Below the pieces are notes generated by a model. The model was given only the letters and a program-made list of their open reading frames with translations. It was not told where the DNA came from and made no database searches. A stretch of DNA of 64,000 nt from Flaccisagitta enflata (Eukaryota > Chaetognatha > Sagittoidea > Aphragmophora), in the NCBI GenBank assembly GCA_965153355.1, contig OZ231127.1, positions 52,948,001-53,012,000 of the forward strand, written 5' to 3'. Positions 25,105-37,709 of this stretch are shown here, piece after piece (position 1 is the stretch's first letter; each line of letters begins with the position of its first letter). Position numbers and translations under genes: made by a program.

Positions 25105-25565
25105 TTTTAGTCACGTGCACGCGACTGTTAAACCTTCGTTATCTGTATCTGTCGATCGGTCCGTCCGTCGCAACATTTAGGTTTTTATCTTCTTGGGGGG
25201 GGGCGTCATTTATGCAAAGTTTTTGCATCACTCCCCTGCCCAATCCTTTAAAATTGATGAACCTCTTTAGATGCGGACACGCAACTTTATCAGAGGCTTT
25301 GTCCTTCTGCGTCCGTCCATCCGCCTGTCCGTCCATCCGCCTGTCCGTCCGTGATAATCGAGTTGAAAAATGGTGATACAAGCATTTTAGATACTTTTTG
25401 TTTATGAAGTGCGTGTGGAAGGTGGGTGTGGGGATTGGAGTGTGGATGGGGGTTAGACGCCCCTGCCCACCCGTCCGCACCGAAATAGTTACCCCGCGTT
25501 ACTTTTTCATTACTGCCCGTGCCCACACGCACACGACTAGGAAAGCCGTGACTCCGGTCTCGTTG
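25105..25565 (-). mobile_element. Hairpin element interrupted by a second copy
   Basis: TTTTTAGTCACGTGCACGCG begins an outer element. Its other end (CACACGACTAGGAAAGCCGT, then GACTCCGGTCTCGTTG) appears after an inner complete copy at 25266-25506, which starts AGATGCGGACACGCAACT and ends CCCCGCGTTACTT. Confidence 0.55.
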
Positions 25566-25762
25566 AATTCAATAATGGAAGATCGAAAAACAATATCACG
25601 CCATGTTGCCAATTTTTCAATATCTGAATCTGTTTCGTGGAAATTTCCGAGTTGCATCTTTTTGCTGCAATTTCTATGTTTCGCTTTTGTTGCTCTGAAA
25701 AAAAAAGCTAGTTTTTGCAATAATGAAGAAAAAAAAGGTGAATGAAACTTCGTCGTTGTCAA

Positions 25763-25766
<4 letters not shown>

Positions 25767-25849
<83 letters not shown>
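25767..25849. repeat. (CT)n
   Basis: Pure array. Confidence 0.97.
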
Positions 25850-25851
<2 letters not shown>

Positions 25852-26289
25852 TTTCCTCTCAAGTTGCGTTTCCATAGAGATTTCAGATCTGTGTCAATAA
25901 ACTTGACAGGAGACTCAGAACTGTAACGACAACAACGACGAGTAGACGACGACGACGACAACATTAACTTCCGCATTCTGAAAAGAATGAAGACGATGCC
26001 GATGAAAAATGATAACGCCAACAACTACGGCGATAATAACAATCCCGGCGACAACGACGATGACCAACGTAGCTGGTGAAGAGGGCGATATTACAAGAGC
26101 GGCATCTAGGAGTAAGAAGCAGACGGGCCGAAAGGGACACCAGGCGCGATAATGGCAGTATTGACGAAAATGCAACCGGTAAAAATACCAGTAATGGCAG
26201 CTGTCGCCGTGAGGAAAAAAGTCGTATGCATTGATCATTTTTCACAAAGCGTCTATCTTCAATCACTGTATTTTTTTCTATTTATTAGA

Positions 26290-26690
26290 TGAAATAAAGA
26301 GCAATTGTATGTATTGATTGATTGAAAATCAGAGAAATGAGCTAGATGAGCCAAAAATTCAAAATCACTCAACGGGATAACCAGTTATGCGCACTGATAT
26401 ATTTTTTTGTATTTGCATGTTCAAATCAAAACATTTATCTATCTCTCCGATTTGAAATCAGAAAAAATAGCAAGTTGAATGAGCTAAATGGGCTAGAAAA
26501 CTTTAAATAACCCTCACAGATGAGCAGCTCTGCTCACTGACATGCTTTCATGTATTTAGTTACTTAAACTTTTATAAAAATATTCATTCATCTATCGTAT
26601 TTGAAATAAAAAAAAATTAAGGCTAAGTGAGCTAAATGATCTAAAAAGTTTAAAAACATCCTCACAGATGAGCAGCTATGCTCATAAACA
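26290..26690. repeat. Three degenerate units of about 140 bp
   Basis: CCTCACAGATGAGCAGCT and GCTCACTGACATG recur at about 26360, 26515 and 26660, each followed by TTTATCTATCTC/G-like and TGAAAT blocks. Confidence 0.55.
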
Positions 26691-27088
26691 TTAGCGTGCT
26701 GAAACAAACATAAATACACTCTTTTATTGATCCTATACAAAATCGTAAAAAATCAAAAAAATATTCAATTTGAATTTTTTGTAAATAAATCTTTTAAAAA
26801 ATCATAACGCGAAAAAATATTTGTCATAGAGCATTCTGCTTGGCCCCAGATGAAAGATAATTATCAAATTTACTAACCCTATCAATTTCATTTGAGGGCT
26901 CAATCAGGTGGTCGAGAGCCGAAAATGAAAACCATGTTTCTCTTGAATATGTCCAAAAGTCGAAGACCGACTTCAACTTTTTCCCGATGAACGCAATCAG
27001 ACGACAACAGCGGCAGCGACGAGGTTATGCAGACAACGATGGAGACGGCAACGACGATTGTGAAGACAACGATGACTTTAGAGAGGAC

Positions 27089-27377
<289 letters not shown>

Positions 27378-27879
27378 CGATGATTGATGTACTGATTTAT
27401 GAATAATGAATATGAGGATAACGACAATGACGAACACGACGTAAACGATGATGATTTTCGACGACAGTTGAAAACGGCATTATGGAGCCCGAAAAAGATC
27501 AAAGCAATTTTATACCTGTGTGAGCGAATTATGTTCTACTCACCGACTACGCGGCAAAGTTCACTTGCCGTGATAAGATTAAATTACGATTATGTTTTTT
27601 CTTTCATCGACTCTTTGAGTGAAGTCTTAATTTAACTTTGATAGTGCGACGACGACGAGAGAAAGTCAACTTGGATGAACAACAAGGCCGGATACACGAA
27701 ATTAATGATTTAGATTTGTGAGGTCCAATAAAACACACTTTCCCTACTAAAATTTACTTCGACTTATGACATTTTGTATGTCTGTTTGTGGCGTTCGTGC
27801 CAGGTGTTCATATTTTGGAGGCGCGCCTCGGAACAAGAGGAAGGATGTCGGAAGGGCAGGAAGGAGAAGGGAAAGGGGA

Positions 27880-27962
27880 AAAAGAAAAGGAAGGAAAGGA
27901 AAGAAAGGAAGAGGGAAAAGAAAGGTAAAAAAGGAAAAGAAAAAAAAGAAAAAAGAAAAAAA

Positions 27963-28000
<38 letters not shown>
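27880..28000. repeat. GAAA-rich tract then (GA)n
   Basis: Purine tract ending in (GA)n at 27965-27996. Confidence 0.9.
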
Positions 28001-28006
<6 letters not shown>

Positions 28007-28380
28007 TTAAATCGTCGGGTAGAGCATTTTGTGACTGTCATCTAAGCAGCATGAGTCGGGTTTTTTTCTATCTTGGTGCCTGTACAGCAAAAAAGTTTTT
28101 CTTCACATTTTCTGTGTCATTTTTTCTCGTTTTGATTGTTAGTAAACACACTCATTATAGCAACATCGCGTGCATTGGCACTTTCAGTCAAAAGTCAGGC
28201 AGACAGATAGACAAACTGACTAAATTTTTTGAAAGTACCCTTGAAACAGCTGTTAGCCTGTTTACTTCTCCAAGTTTCTTCAGAGATGTAATAAACGCTA
28301 AATACACTGCGCACCATAAAAAAGGTTACAGCTGTTCTAAAAGAAATTTTTCATAAAAAAAATGATTTTTCAATATTTTT

Positions 28381-29310
28381 TTTGTGAGAATTTGAAAGAG
28401 TGTCATCAAATGAAGCGAATGTCACAAATCCCATGAGTTTTCGTCAATTATTTTAGATTCTATGATCAAAAGAAAATAGTGGTGCCAAAATCTGTGTCTG
28501 AACTATAAATTCCTCAAAAAGTATTGATAAGGGACCTTTTTTATTGGATTTTTGGCATTAGCGGTGCAAGAAATCAATTGAAATCATAGATCATTTGAAA
28601 GATATTCAAAAGAGCTTTCATTTGCCGCCAATCTCACATTTCTAGCTCAATTCGTTTAGACGCAGTAAAGAATAGACTGAAGAGTATTCATTTTCAACTT
28701 TGAAAAGGGGCAACACCAAAATGTTCCCATTTAACTTCAAATGGATGTCATTTCCAAACGAATAAAGCTAGGAGTCTGGGATTGGCCTAGAATGAAAGAT
28801 CTTTTGAAAATCTTTCAAATGGTCACTGATTTTGTTTACTTTCTTTTATTCAAACATAGATATTTCAAGAGAAGAAAAAGATCAATTTTTTTTTGAATTT
28901 GTGTGATGAAAAAATTCCCTCAAATATCATTCATAAAGGGTTCAAATCAAGTAAAAACCTATCAAAATCAATGATATTGAGAAAGCCCTTCAAAAAATCT
29001 GTTATTTGAGCCGTTTCTTGAGTCACTAGCTCAATTAATTAACAAATTACAATAATTTCAGTACAATTTGTCATTTACAAACTATCACAAAAAATTTGTT
29101 GTTTTCCCACTTAGGTTTTGATATATTTGTCTTCATTTTAACATAAAATCCAAACGAATTGATTGAATTCAATGGGACTGGTGGCAAATTGTTCATTTTT
29201 TGAAGCTCTTTAAAATGCTCATAAATAACAATAAGATTTGATGAATTCAAACTATGTAAAACTATACTAAAAGTTATAACCTTTTTTATTAGTCGCACTG
29301 TAATTATATA
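28381..29310. repeat. AT-rich dispersed element with internal inverted repeat
   Basis: About 80 bp at 28581-28661 (CATTTGAAAGATATTCAAAA, AGCTCAATTCGTTTAGAC) pairs with 28753-28840. The right end (TTGAAGCTCTTTAAAATGCT, then TCGCACTGTAATTATA) recurs at 48690-48790. No coding content was seen. Confidence 0.55.
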
Positions 29311-29419
29311 AAACCACTTTGAAACAGACTGATGAACCAACTGACTGACAGACGGGCTGACTGCCAGAACAATAGACTGAACTAGAAGTGCTTGTGGATG
29401 CCTTAAATCCGCTGGGAGG

Positions 29420-30536
29420 GGGCAGGGAAACTCAATTATATACAGGCCTGAATTTTTTGAGTGTCTTAAAAACATCAAAAATGCCTTTGAAAATCTTTGC
29501 ACATGAAAAGTTACTTCTAGAGTTGCATAGCACAGGACAAAAATGGCATGTCGGAAACTTGGTCAGAGAAAATTGTGAAGATTTGCAAAATATGAACGCC
29601 TGGTTCGTGCCCACCCGCGCGTGATTTCGGCCGTTTTCAGGTTTCGATTTGGACAGCGGTCCTTTGATCCCAGGAGGATAGATAACTTATATGATTCAAC
29701 ACCTCGAGGCCTGAGATTAGCTGTAAGCTCCAACCCCCCCCCCCCTAGTTTACGAGAGTCAAATGATAATAACTGAATGCAATCTACTGGGGTGTAGGCC
29801 CTCTAACCTGAGCCTTAAGATTTGTTGGTTAACGGGTGTTCGCAAAAATATTGTTGCTGTAATCATTTGAAAGAAAAACAAAAGAGTTTTCTTCGTTTGT
29901 GTTTTGTTTAGGACACGGAGCAAGATCAGCCATGCAGGTCCCAGTTATATAGGTCAAAAAATAGAGTATTGATTTTAAGCTTATCAACTTTTGGTTATCA
30001 TTATGCATTGTATACTGAGCACATTGCAAAAAAATCAATGCAAAATATTGATTTTTTAGTTGTTTATTGCTAAAAAACTAATTGAATATTGAAATATGAA
30101 CTATTAGGCAAAATTCAGAAGTTTCATTCGTAATGGGTCATCATTCCACTAATTTTTGCTACCCTATCGTTTTGATATGGCATTATAGTGCCATTTGTTT
30201 ATTTTCTGTGAATTTATTCACTCATTTTTCATAAAAGCATTCAAACATGCAAATTAACAAGATTTTTTTTCCATCCAAACTAAGTCAACATTTTATATTT
30301 GTTTTATTTATTCCAGAGCAATGAAATATCATCTGTATCATTTATTTTATCTAATTCATTTATTTATTCACGTTTTCATTTACTTAATCATTTATTTCTT
30401 GCATTGTTCACCTTTGAATTCATTCTTCAATTGTATTCTTCGTCATGTCATAATTTTCTTTTTCTGACCATGAAAACCGTATCAGATATCGCATGATTAC
30501 ACGTTTCTTTGTATTTTTTATGATATAAATTGTTCT
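29420..30536. other. No gene seen
   Basis: AT-rich DNA with a poly-C run near 29735; no supported exon. Confidence 0.5.
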
Positions 30537-30581
30537 TTCAATCATTCATTCATTCATTCATTCATTCATTCATTCATTCAT
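30537..30581. repeat. (ATTC)n
   Basis: About eleven units. Confidence 0.95.
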
Positions 30582-30692
30582 ACATTCAATCATATTTACA
30601 GTCATGCCTTGATTTGTTCATAAGTTTTGTAAAATTCATTCATCTAGTTTCATTCACTCATCTAATCAAGAGTATACCTGCAAAATGTTGAC

Positions 30693-30838
30693 AATGAGGC
30701 AAGACAGTAGAAATCAGTTGGGCAGGGGCAGTAATGCAAAAGCACTCACAATTCACAAATGTGACGGACAGACCGACCTACGACCTACCAACTGACACAG
30801 CAAAATGTAGTTGCGTGTCCACGACCAAAAAAAAAGGT
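30693..30838 (+). mobile_element. Hairpin element, diverged
   Basis: AGTTGGGCAGGGGCAGTAAT, GTGACGGACAGACCGACC, GTAGTTGCGTGTCCACGACC plus A-run. Confidence 0.55.
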
Positions 30839-31261
30839 AGGATACATGGCTACCAAAGTCGTGTGGGAGTGGGCAGTAGGTTGGACGAAGAACCACGATC
30901 TCGGAAATCTGCCTTGCTTGTATCAGTGAGGCGTTCAGGGACATTCACAAGGAAATTCTATCAAGTTTTATGGCCACAGAGAAAGAAGAACTGTGGTCGT
31001 GCCACCCCCCCCCCCTTCTCCAGCTCACTTTTTTTGGTGTCTTTTCTTTAATTGATTAATTGCCAGCAAAAAGGCCAAATTCAATTTTTCATGATTTTCC
31101 CCTTGTTGAGTAGTAGCAGGGATGCAGGAGAAAGGATTTAGAGAGTCCCAGGGGCATTCGGGCAGGGCCGGCGCAGGGCAGGGGCAGTTAAGCCCAAAAG
31201 ACTCAAAATGGCCAAAAATCCTTTTGATTTTTTTCTGTGGTTCTGTAGTGCAGGCATGCCT

Positions 31262-31425
31262 ATTTAGTCGCAGACACGCAACTGTACACCGTGCCCGGCC
31301 AGTCGGTCCATAGGTTCATCAGTCCGTCCATTGGTCACATTTTTGAATTGCAAGCAGTTTTTGCATTACTGCCCCTGCCCAGCCATCCGCGACAGTCCTG
31401 CTGCATATCTGGCTTTGTCATAACT
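31262..31425 (-). mobile_element. Hairpin element, diverged
   Basis: TTTAGTCGCAGACACGCAAC, GTCGGTCC-type core, CTGCCCCTGCCCAGCCATCC and a GGCTTTGTC end. Confidence 0.55.
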
Positions 31426-31660
31426 GAGAGGCTTGCAATACATTTCGTAAAATTTCCTACTTGATTTCAGAATCAGTTATGAAGTCAACAGGTATACAGT
31501 TAAAATTTTTCAGTAAATTGTATTAGTAAAACATGAGATGACAAATAAGAGTCGATGTTGTAATTATTTGGACCAACCATATAAGTCACTTATTAATCAG
31601 GTCATCAACCTGATGATCAATACAATCCAACGATTTCTTAACTCCTCCTGTTTCAGTTAC

Positions 31661-32076
31661 CTAGCGTTCCTTTTTGTGCAGCGGCCCCAAAGGGCCAATG
31701 TCCTGTAGGACACAGGGGTGAATTTCCAGACATCCGTATGTACGTCCGTCTGTCCGTCTGTCCCCCCCCCTGAAGCTTCACAAGCCTCAAATTCCCATTG
31801 AATAATATGAGAAATTGACAAAATACAAACCTCTCGTTGAATAACAAAGAAAATTATTGAAAATTAAGATAAATATAAAATTTTCATTAAATAACATGGT
31901 AAATTGACGTGAAATTGAAAAAATGCAAAATTCCTATTGAATAACATGGAAAGTTGCTACCAAGGCCTCAAATATACCCTCTCAGGACATCTGGAAATTC
32001 ACCCCTGTGTCCTACAGGACATTGGCCCTTTAAGGCCGCTGCCCTGCTCTCACTCCATTTTTTCAGCTAATCACTC
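31661..32076 (-). mobile_element. GCAGCGGCCCC-capped element, unit 1 of a cluster
   Basis: Opens with GCAGCGGCCCCAAAGGGCC then TGTCCTGTAGGACACAGG. It closes with the inverted copy and a CTGCTCTCACTCC tail. The interior carries a short GTCC tract and ~30-50 bp imperfect repeats of CATTGAATAACATGG. It is nearly identical to 32077-32541, with a period of 416 bp. Confidence 0.75.
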
Positions 32077-32546
32077 CTAGCGTTCCTTTCTGTGCAGCGG
32101 CCCCAAAGGGCCGATGTCCTGTAGGACACAGGGGTGAATTTCCAGATATCTGTATGTACGTCCGTCTGTCCGTCTGTCCCCCCCCCCCCCGAAGCTTCAC
32201 AAGCCTCATATTCCCATTGAATAATATGAGAAATTGACAAAATACAAACCTCTCGTTGAATAACAAAGAAAATTATTGAAAATTAAGATAAATATAAAAT
32301 TTTCATTAAATAACATGGTAAATTGACAAGAAATTGAAAAAATGCAAAATTCCTATTGAATAACATGGAAAGTTGCTACCAAGGCCTCAAATATACCCTC
32401 TCAGGACGTCTGGAAATTCACCCCTGTGTCCTACAGGACATTGGCCCTTTAAGGCCGCTGCCCTGCTCTCACTCCATTTTTTCAGCTAATCACTCCAAGC
32501 AGGGCATCGGGTACCGCTGACCATGTGCGATCCTTGGATGACTTGT
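32077..32546 (-). mobile_element. GCAGCGGCCCC-capped element, unit 2
   Basis: Near-identical tandem copy of 31661-32076. It has the complete tail with GCAGGGCATCGGGTACCGCT and GGATGACTTGTT. Confidence 0.75.
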
Positions 32547-32562
32547 TTTATTCTCCTTTCTC

Positions 32563-33140
32563 CTTTTTTGGGCAGCGGCCCCAAAGGGCCGATGTCCTGT
32601 AGGATACAGGGGTGAATTTCCTCACGTATGTCCGTACGTCCGTCTGTATGTCCCTCCCCCCGAACCTTCTCAATTCTTAAATTTCCATTGAATAACATGG
32701 GACAAATGCAAACTTCCCATTGATTAACATGGGAAAATGACAACATGCAAACTTCCCATTGAATAGCATGGAAAATTTACAAAGAATAGAAAAATGCACA
32801 TTTTAAATCGAATAACATGGAAAATTAAAAAAAAATTTAAAAAATGCAAAAAAGCAATTGGATAACATGGATAATTGACAAAAAAATGAAATTCTCTTTG
32901 AATAACATGGAAAATTGACAATAAATTGTAGAAAATACATAGCTCCCATTGAATATCATGGAAAATTGCCTTTAAGGCCTGAAATATGCCTTTTCAGGAC
33001 GTAAGGAAATTCACCCCTGTGTCCAACAGGACATCGGCCTTTTGGGGCCGCTGCTCTGCTCTCATTTCACCTCTTCAGTAGATCACTCCAAGCAGGGCAT
33101 CGGGTACCGCTGACCATGTGCGATCCTTGGATGACTTGTT
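32563..33140 (-). mobile_element. GCAGCGGCCCC-capped element, unit 3
   Basis: Same caps and same tail as unit 2, but a more diverged interior of CATTGAATAACATGGAAAAT repeats. It ends exactly where the hairpin element 33139-33314 begins. Confidence 0.75.
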
Positions 33141-33314
33141 AGTCGCGTGCACGCGACTTTATGACCCACTCTGTCCGTCTGTTGGTCCATCCATCGATCT
33201 GTCACGCTTAGCTTATTTCAGCCATTTTACGTTGTTTTAAGTCATTCTAAGTCATTTTCTATTTTTTCTTTTAGTCTTGACGACTGCACGCGACTTAGAG
33301 GTGTTGGCCTTGTT
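33139..33314 (-). mobile_element. Hairpin/(GTCC)n element, GTTGGCCTTGTT subtype
   Basis: TTAGTCGCGTGCACGCGACT, CCCACTCTGTCCG, TTTTAAGTCATTCTAAGTCA, GCACGCGACTTAGAGGTGTT and GGCCTTGTT. Confidence 0.75.
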
Positions 33315-33574
33315 TTCTTATTTCTTTTTTCAATTTGTTTCCTCTTCTTCTTCCTCTTTTTAACACCTATTTAAAGATTATTGTCAAAGCATAGCATGCG
33401 TGAAAAGGATGAAATGCACACTTCTTGTTGGCCCAGTATGATAAAATTTGGACTCTAATTGGCCAAAGGTATGGACTAACATCCATTCAAATTTCATCTT
33501 ACTGGGCCAACTTGAAGTGAAGTTTTTATGCTTTTTATGCTTGCTATGCTGTGACAATAATCTTTAAACAGGTG

Positions 33575-33773
33575 TTAGTTGCGGACACACAACTCTATAA
33601 AAGGCTTTGTCCGTCTATCTGTTGGTCCGTTGGTGTGTAATGATCGAGTCGAAAAACCAGGAAAACTAGCGTATTAGATACTTTTTGTGTATGCTTGAGG
33701 GGGGGTTGAGGTGTACATGGGGGTTGGAAGCCCCTGCCCACCCGTCCGCAACAATATTGTGACCCCTCATCAC
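33575..33773 (-). mobile_element. Hairpin/(GTCC)n element, CATCACTTTTT subtype
   Basis: TTAGTTGCGGACACACAACT, CTATAAAAGGCTTTGTCCG, CCACCCGTCCGCAACAATAT and a CCCCTCATCACTT end. Confidence 0.75.
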
Positions 33774-34349
33774 TTTTTGGGCAGATGCCCTGAAGGGGAC
33801 GAAGTCCTGTAGAACACAGGACTTTCATTTTTACGTCCGTTTGTTCGTTCATTTGGTTGTCCCCCAAGGCCCACTCAGGGTTGATATCTGCCCTGTCAGG
33901 GCTGAAATCTACCCTCTCAGGCCTGAAATCTGCCCTCTCAGGCCTTGAATCTGCTCTCTCCGGCCTTGAATTTACCCTCTCTGGCCTAAAATCTGCTCTC
34001 TCGGGTCTGAAATCTGCTCTCTTAGGCCCTCTCCGGCCTAAGATCTGCCTTCTCAGATTCAAGGCATAAGAGAGCAGATTTCAGGCCTGAGAGAGTAGAT
34101 TTCAGCCCTGAGAAAACAGACTTCAGGCCTGAGAGGGCCTAGGAAGATGGATGGGCAGACAGACGGATGGACAGACAGACAGACAGATGGATGAATGAAC
34201 AAATGGACGGACCAATGAAAGTCCCCAATGTTCTAAAGGACTTCGTACCCTTCGGGGCCGCTGCCCTGCTTCCCCTCACTTCAATTCACAATCATGAGAA
34301 GCAGGGCAATGGGTATCGCTGACCACATATTGCCCTTGGTCGACCTGTT
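33774..34349 (-). mobile_element. GCAGCGGCCCC-capped element, GGCCTGAGAG minisatellite subtype
   Basis: The cap GGGCAGATGCCCTGAAGGGG and GAAGTCCTGTAGAACACAGG are followed by GTCC-like repeats and a palindromic minisatellite of about 21 bp. The inverse cap and a tail ending GGTCGACCTGTT follow. It starts where 33575-33773 ends. Confidence 0.7.
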
Positions 34350-34784
34350 CTCATTCTTACCCTTGACACGCAAGATTTGAGAAAGCTGGTAAAACAACAA
34401 TCTTTGAAGGTGCCCAAAAAAAGTCATTCCTGCACAAAATTGCATGGAGAATCCAATTTTTGGAGTTTCAAAGCCCTACGATAGGGTCTTAGAAACGCAC
34501 CCCAACACTTGCTGAAAAGGACTGATCAGTAAATGTAGTGCTAAGGTACCACAGAACAGAAAAAAAGAACAAGTGTATTAGACCCTTTTTTGGGAGATTA
34601 TTCAATTAGAAGTTGAGAAAATTCACATGGTAGAAGATGGGCCTAAGACTAAAGGGGGGGGGGTGGCACGACCACAATTTTTTCCACTCCATGGTCTTAA
34701 CACTTGAAAGTAGCTCTTAGTAAGTGATTCTGAACTCATCACTGATATAAGCCAGACTGATTTCCGAAATCATGGATCTTCGTC

Positions 34785-34920
34785 CAACCTAGTGGGCAGG
34801 GGCAGTGATAAAAAAACTAAGCATTTGGACTGGAGCTGTAGTACGAAAAACGCCGAAAACGCTGAAAAAGTAGTGTTAACAACTGACAGACTGACCAACC
34901 AACATAGTTATAAAGTCGCT
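34785..34920 (+). mobile_element. Hairpin element, left part of an interrupted copy
   Basis: AGTGGGCAGGGGCAGTGATA to ATAGTTATAAAGTCGCT. The missing TGCATTCAACTAAAA end lies at 40261-40275, beyond the 5.3 kb insertion. Confidence 0.6.
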
Positions 34921-35519
34921 CACACTGTCCCCGATAGCCCTATAAAGTTGGGCATCAATGTCCATGGATCAGACCATGTTTCTAATGTTTTATGAGGTAT
35001 TAGGACCTAGAAAAACATGGCGGGAAATTTTTTCTCATGCTGAAATTTTGTAAATATCATATTATAGGGGCTTATGATAAACTCATGATTGTAGGTCCAA
35101 AACAAATGTTTAGGGGCACACTCTTTCAAAGATATCTCTGCTTCTAGAAAAGCTAGGAAACTTTTTAAAAAAAGCAAATTAATCTACATCGAAAAATCTA
35201 CAAGATGAGCGCAATCTGGTTTTTGTAGCTTTAACCGTTTAGAAATGGCAAGCAAAAACGTGAAAACAGTCAAATTCAAAATGGTTGAAAAATGACATAT
35301 TGTTACTACTGAAGCTCATTTCTTACTAGTTATCATAATGTTGGTCCAGTCTCTCTTTTGAACAGCCAAAAGCAACGAGTAGTTAGCAACACCTTTTGAG
35401 TGAGGGGATCAGGGTTGTGGCCTCAAAAGGGATGAGGTCTGGTAAGCCTAATGGGTAATCCAGCTTGGACTAACCTTTTATACAACTAACTTCTGAGAAG
35501 GCTGATATGAGGCCCCCTA

Positions 35520-35700
35520 AAGGCTGATTTTAGACCAGCCAAGGCTGTTTCAAGGCCTGAGAGGACAAATTTAAGACCTGACTGGACTATTTGAGGCCTT
35601 AGAGGGTAGATTGGAGGCCTGAGAGGAATAATTCAAGGCCATAAAGAGCTGAGTTGAGACCTGTTAGAGCTGATTTGAGGCTATAGTGGGTGGAGTGGGT
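35520..35700. repeat. Degenerate GGCCTGAGAGGGC minisatellite
   Basis: Imperfect units built on GAGGCCTGAGAGG and a TTTGAG/AGCTGAT spacer. Related tracts fill 33880-34140, 36840-37040, 37270-38120, 38380-39120 and 57890-58130. Confidence 0.7.
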
Positions 35701-35834
35701 AATGCTACCGAGAATTCTCGGTAGCATTAACTGTGTCATTTTCATGTTTTAATGAGAATTCTCCATAGTATGAAAATTGATTCTCAGTTATGATGATAAT
35801 TGTGTAAAAGAGTATTGTTACTGAGAATAGATTT

Positions 35835-35902
<68 letters not shown>

Positions 35903-36355
35903 TCAATTTAATGAACAAGTATCAAGTAGAACAGCATCTTTTAAAAAAATTATTGTCAAAACCTTATGTACAATAAAATATCAGTGAGGTTTTAAATGAA
36001 AAGTTGATATCATTTCACAGGTTTTAGATAGAAAATATCACTTCATCAAACAAATTTGTTTGAATTCTTGTATCAAAATTGTATCATTTCATCCTTGTTA
36101 TTGCAATTTTTATTAAGTAGTACTTTAATGAAAAATAACTTTACCCTATTTCTTAAATATATCTTATGATTATATCAATGAATTGTGCAATATTTTGTAA
36201 TAGTCAACTAACTGTTGAATAAAGATTTCTGAAAAAGAAATCAGACTAATCCAAATAAAAACAGAAAGAAAGAAAGAAAAAAAAAAGAAAAAAAAAGAAA
36301 GGAAGGAAGAAAACAAGGAAGAAAAAAAAAGAAAGAAAAAGATAAATAAGGAAAC

Positions 36356-36392
<37 letters not shown>

Positions 36393-36530
36393 AAGCAGGA
36401 GGGGAAGAGAAAAGAAGAAAAACATTCTCTGTAGCAAGAATCAAACTTCTATCATTATTTTCATGCTACCGAGAATTCTCGGTAGCGTTAAAATCCCCAA
36501 TTCTCGGTAGCATTACTTCTAAGTACTCTC
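35700..36530. other. Unique AT-rich block between GAGAATTCTCGGTAGC motifs
   Basis: Bounded by the palindromic motif CTACCGAGAATTCTCGGTAG at about 35705 and 36475. It holds (CT)n at 35840-35900 and GAAA/GA-rich DNA at 36255-36420. The matching ends suggest an inserted unit inside the larger element; no gene was seen. Confidence 0.45.
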
Positions 36531-36679
36531 GCCAGCATGAAGCTCCCAGTGGGTGGATTCAATGTTTTAGTGGGCTGACTTGGGGCTTGAAAGGGCTTGA
36601 GAGGCCTGATACAATTGATTTAAGGCCTAATTTTGGGGCTGAGAGGGTGAGTTTGAGGTATGAGAGGGTGGATTCGAGA

Positions 36680-37090
36680 TTTGAACCAGTCGCCCAAGGG
36701 CAATATGTGGTCAGCAATACTCGTTGCCCTGCTTTGCATGTGCTTGATACGCAATGAGAGGAAGCAGGGATGCGGCCCCAAAGGAGACAAAGTTCTGTTC
36801 ATCCATTTGTTTGTTTGTCCGTCTATCTGTCTGTCCCCCCAGGCCCTCTCAGACCTGAAATCTGGCCTCTCAGACCTCAAATCTGCCCTCTCAGGCCTGA
36901 CATCTGCACTCCCAGGCCTTGAATCAGATAGGGCAGATTTCTGGCCTAAGAGAGCAGATTTCAGGCCTTAGAATGCAGATTCAAGGCCTGAGAAGGCAGA
37001 TTTCAAGCCTGAGAGGGCAGATTTCAAGCCTGAGGGGGTCCCTGTGTTCTACTGGACTTTGTCCCCTTTGAGGCCGTTGCCAAAAAAGGC
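36680..37090 (+). mobile_element. GCAGCGGCCCC-capped element, inverted copy
   Basis: Begins with the tail AGTCGCCCAAGGGCAATATG and TGGTCAGC. It then carries the GATGCGGCCCCAAAGGAGAC cap, a GTCC-like stretch, minisatellite, and a degraded inverse cap near 37050-37085. Confidence 0.6.
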
Positions 37091-37709
37091 TGATATGAGG
37101 TCTAAGAGGGCTGACTTGAAGACGGAAATGGCTGATTTAAGGCTTATTAGGTCTAATTGGAGGCCTGAGAAGGCTGATCTACAGCATGAAACGGCCGATT
37201 TTAGGCCTTGGGGAGGGGACAACCAATTGCCCAAGAGCAATATATGGTCAGCGATACCCCGTGCTCTGCTTTGCATAATTGTGAATTAGCCTCTCAGACC
37301 TTAAATCAGCCCTTACAAATACCAAATCAGGCATCTTAGACCCCAAATCAGACTAGTCAGACACTAAATTAGACAACCCAGACTCAGTCAGACCCCACAT
37401 CAGGCCTCTCAGATCTCAAATCAGACCTCTTGGACCCCAAATTAGGCCAGCCAGACCCTATATTAGACCTCCCAGACCCCACATCAGGCCTCTGAGATCC
37501 CAAATCAATCCTCTCTCCTCAAATCAGACTCAAAATTAGACCTTCCAGATCCCAAATCAGGCTAAATCAGGCCTTTCTGACCCCAAATCTGCCCTTGCAA
37601 GCCTAGATCTGAAACTGGTCCCTTCAATCTTATATCATAGACTCTCAGACTACATTTCTGCCAAATTAGGTTTCAAATCTGCTCTCTCAAGACTAAAATA
37701 TCCACTCTG

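Noticed and set aside
27399-27635. 78-codon frame after the GAT array
   Set aside because: The acidic start comes from the repeat edge; the rest matches no family and has no splice support.
33595-34062. Frame with RPERADFRPERVD repeats, also at 37783-38040 and 58985-59338
   Set aside because: The minisatellite unit is 21 bp, so every frame repeats without stops; no codon bias or splice support.
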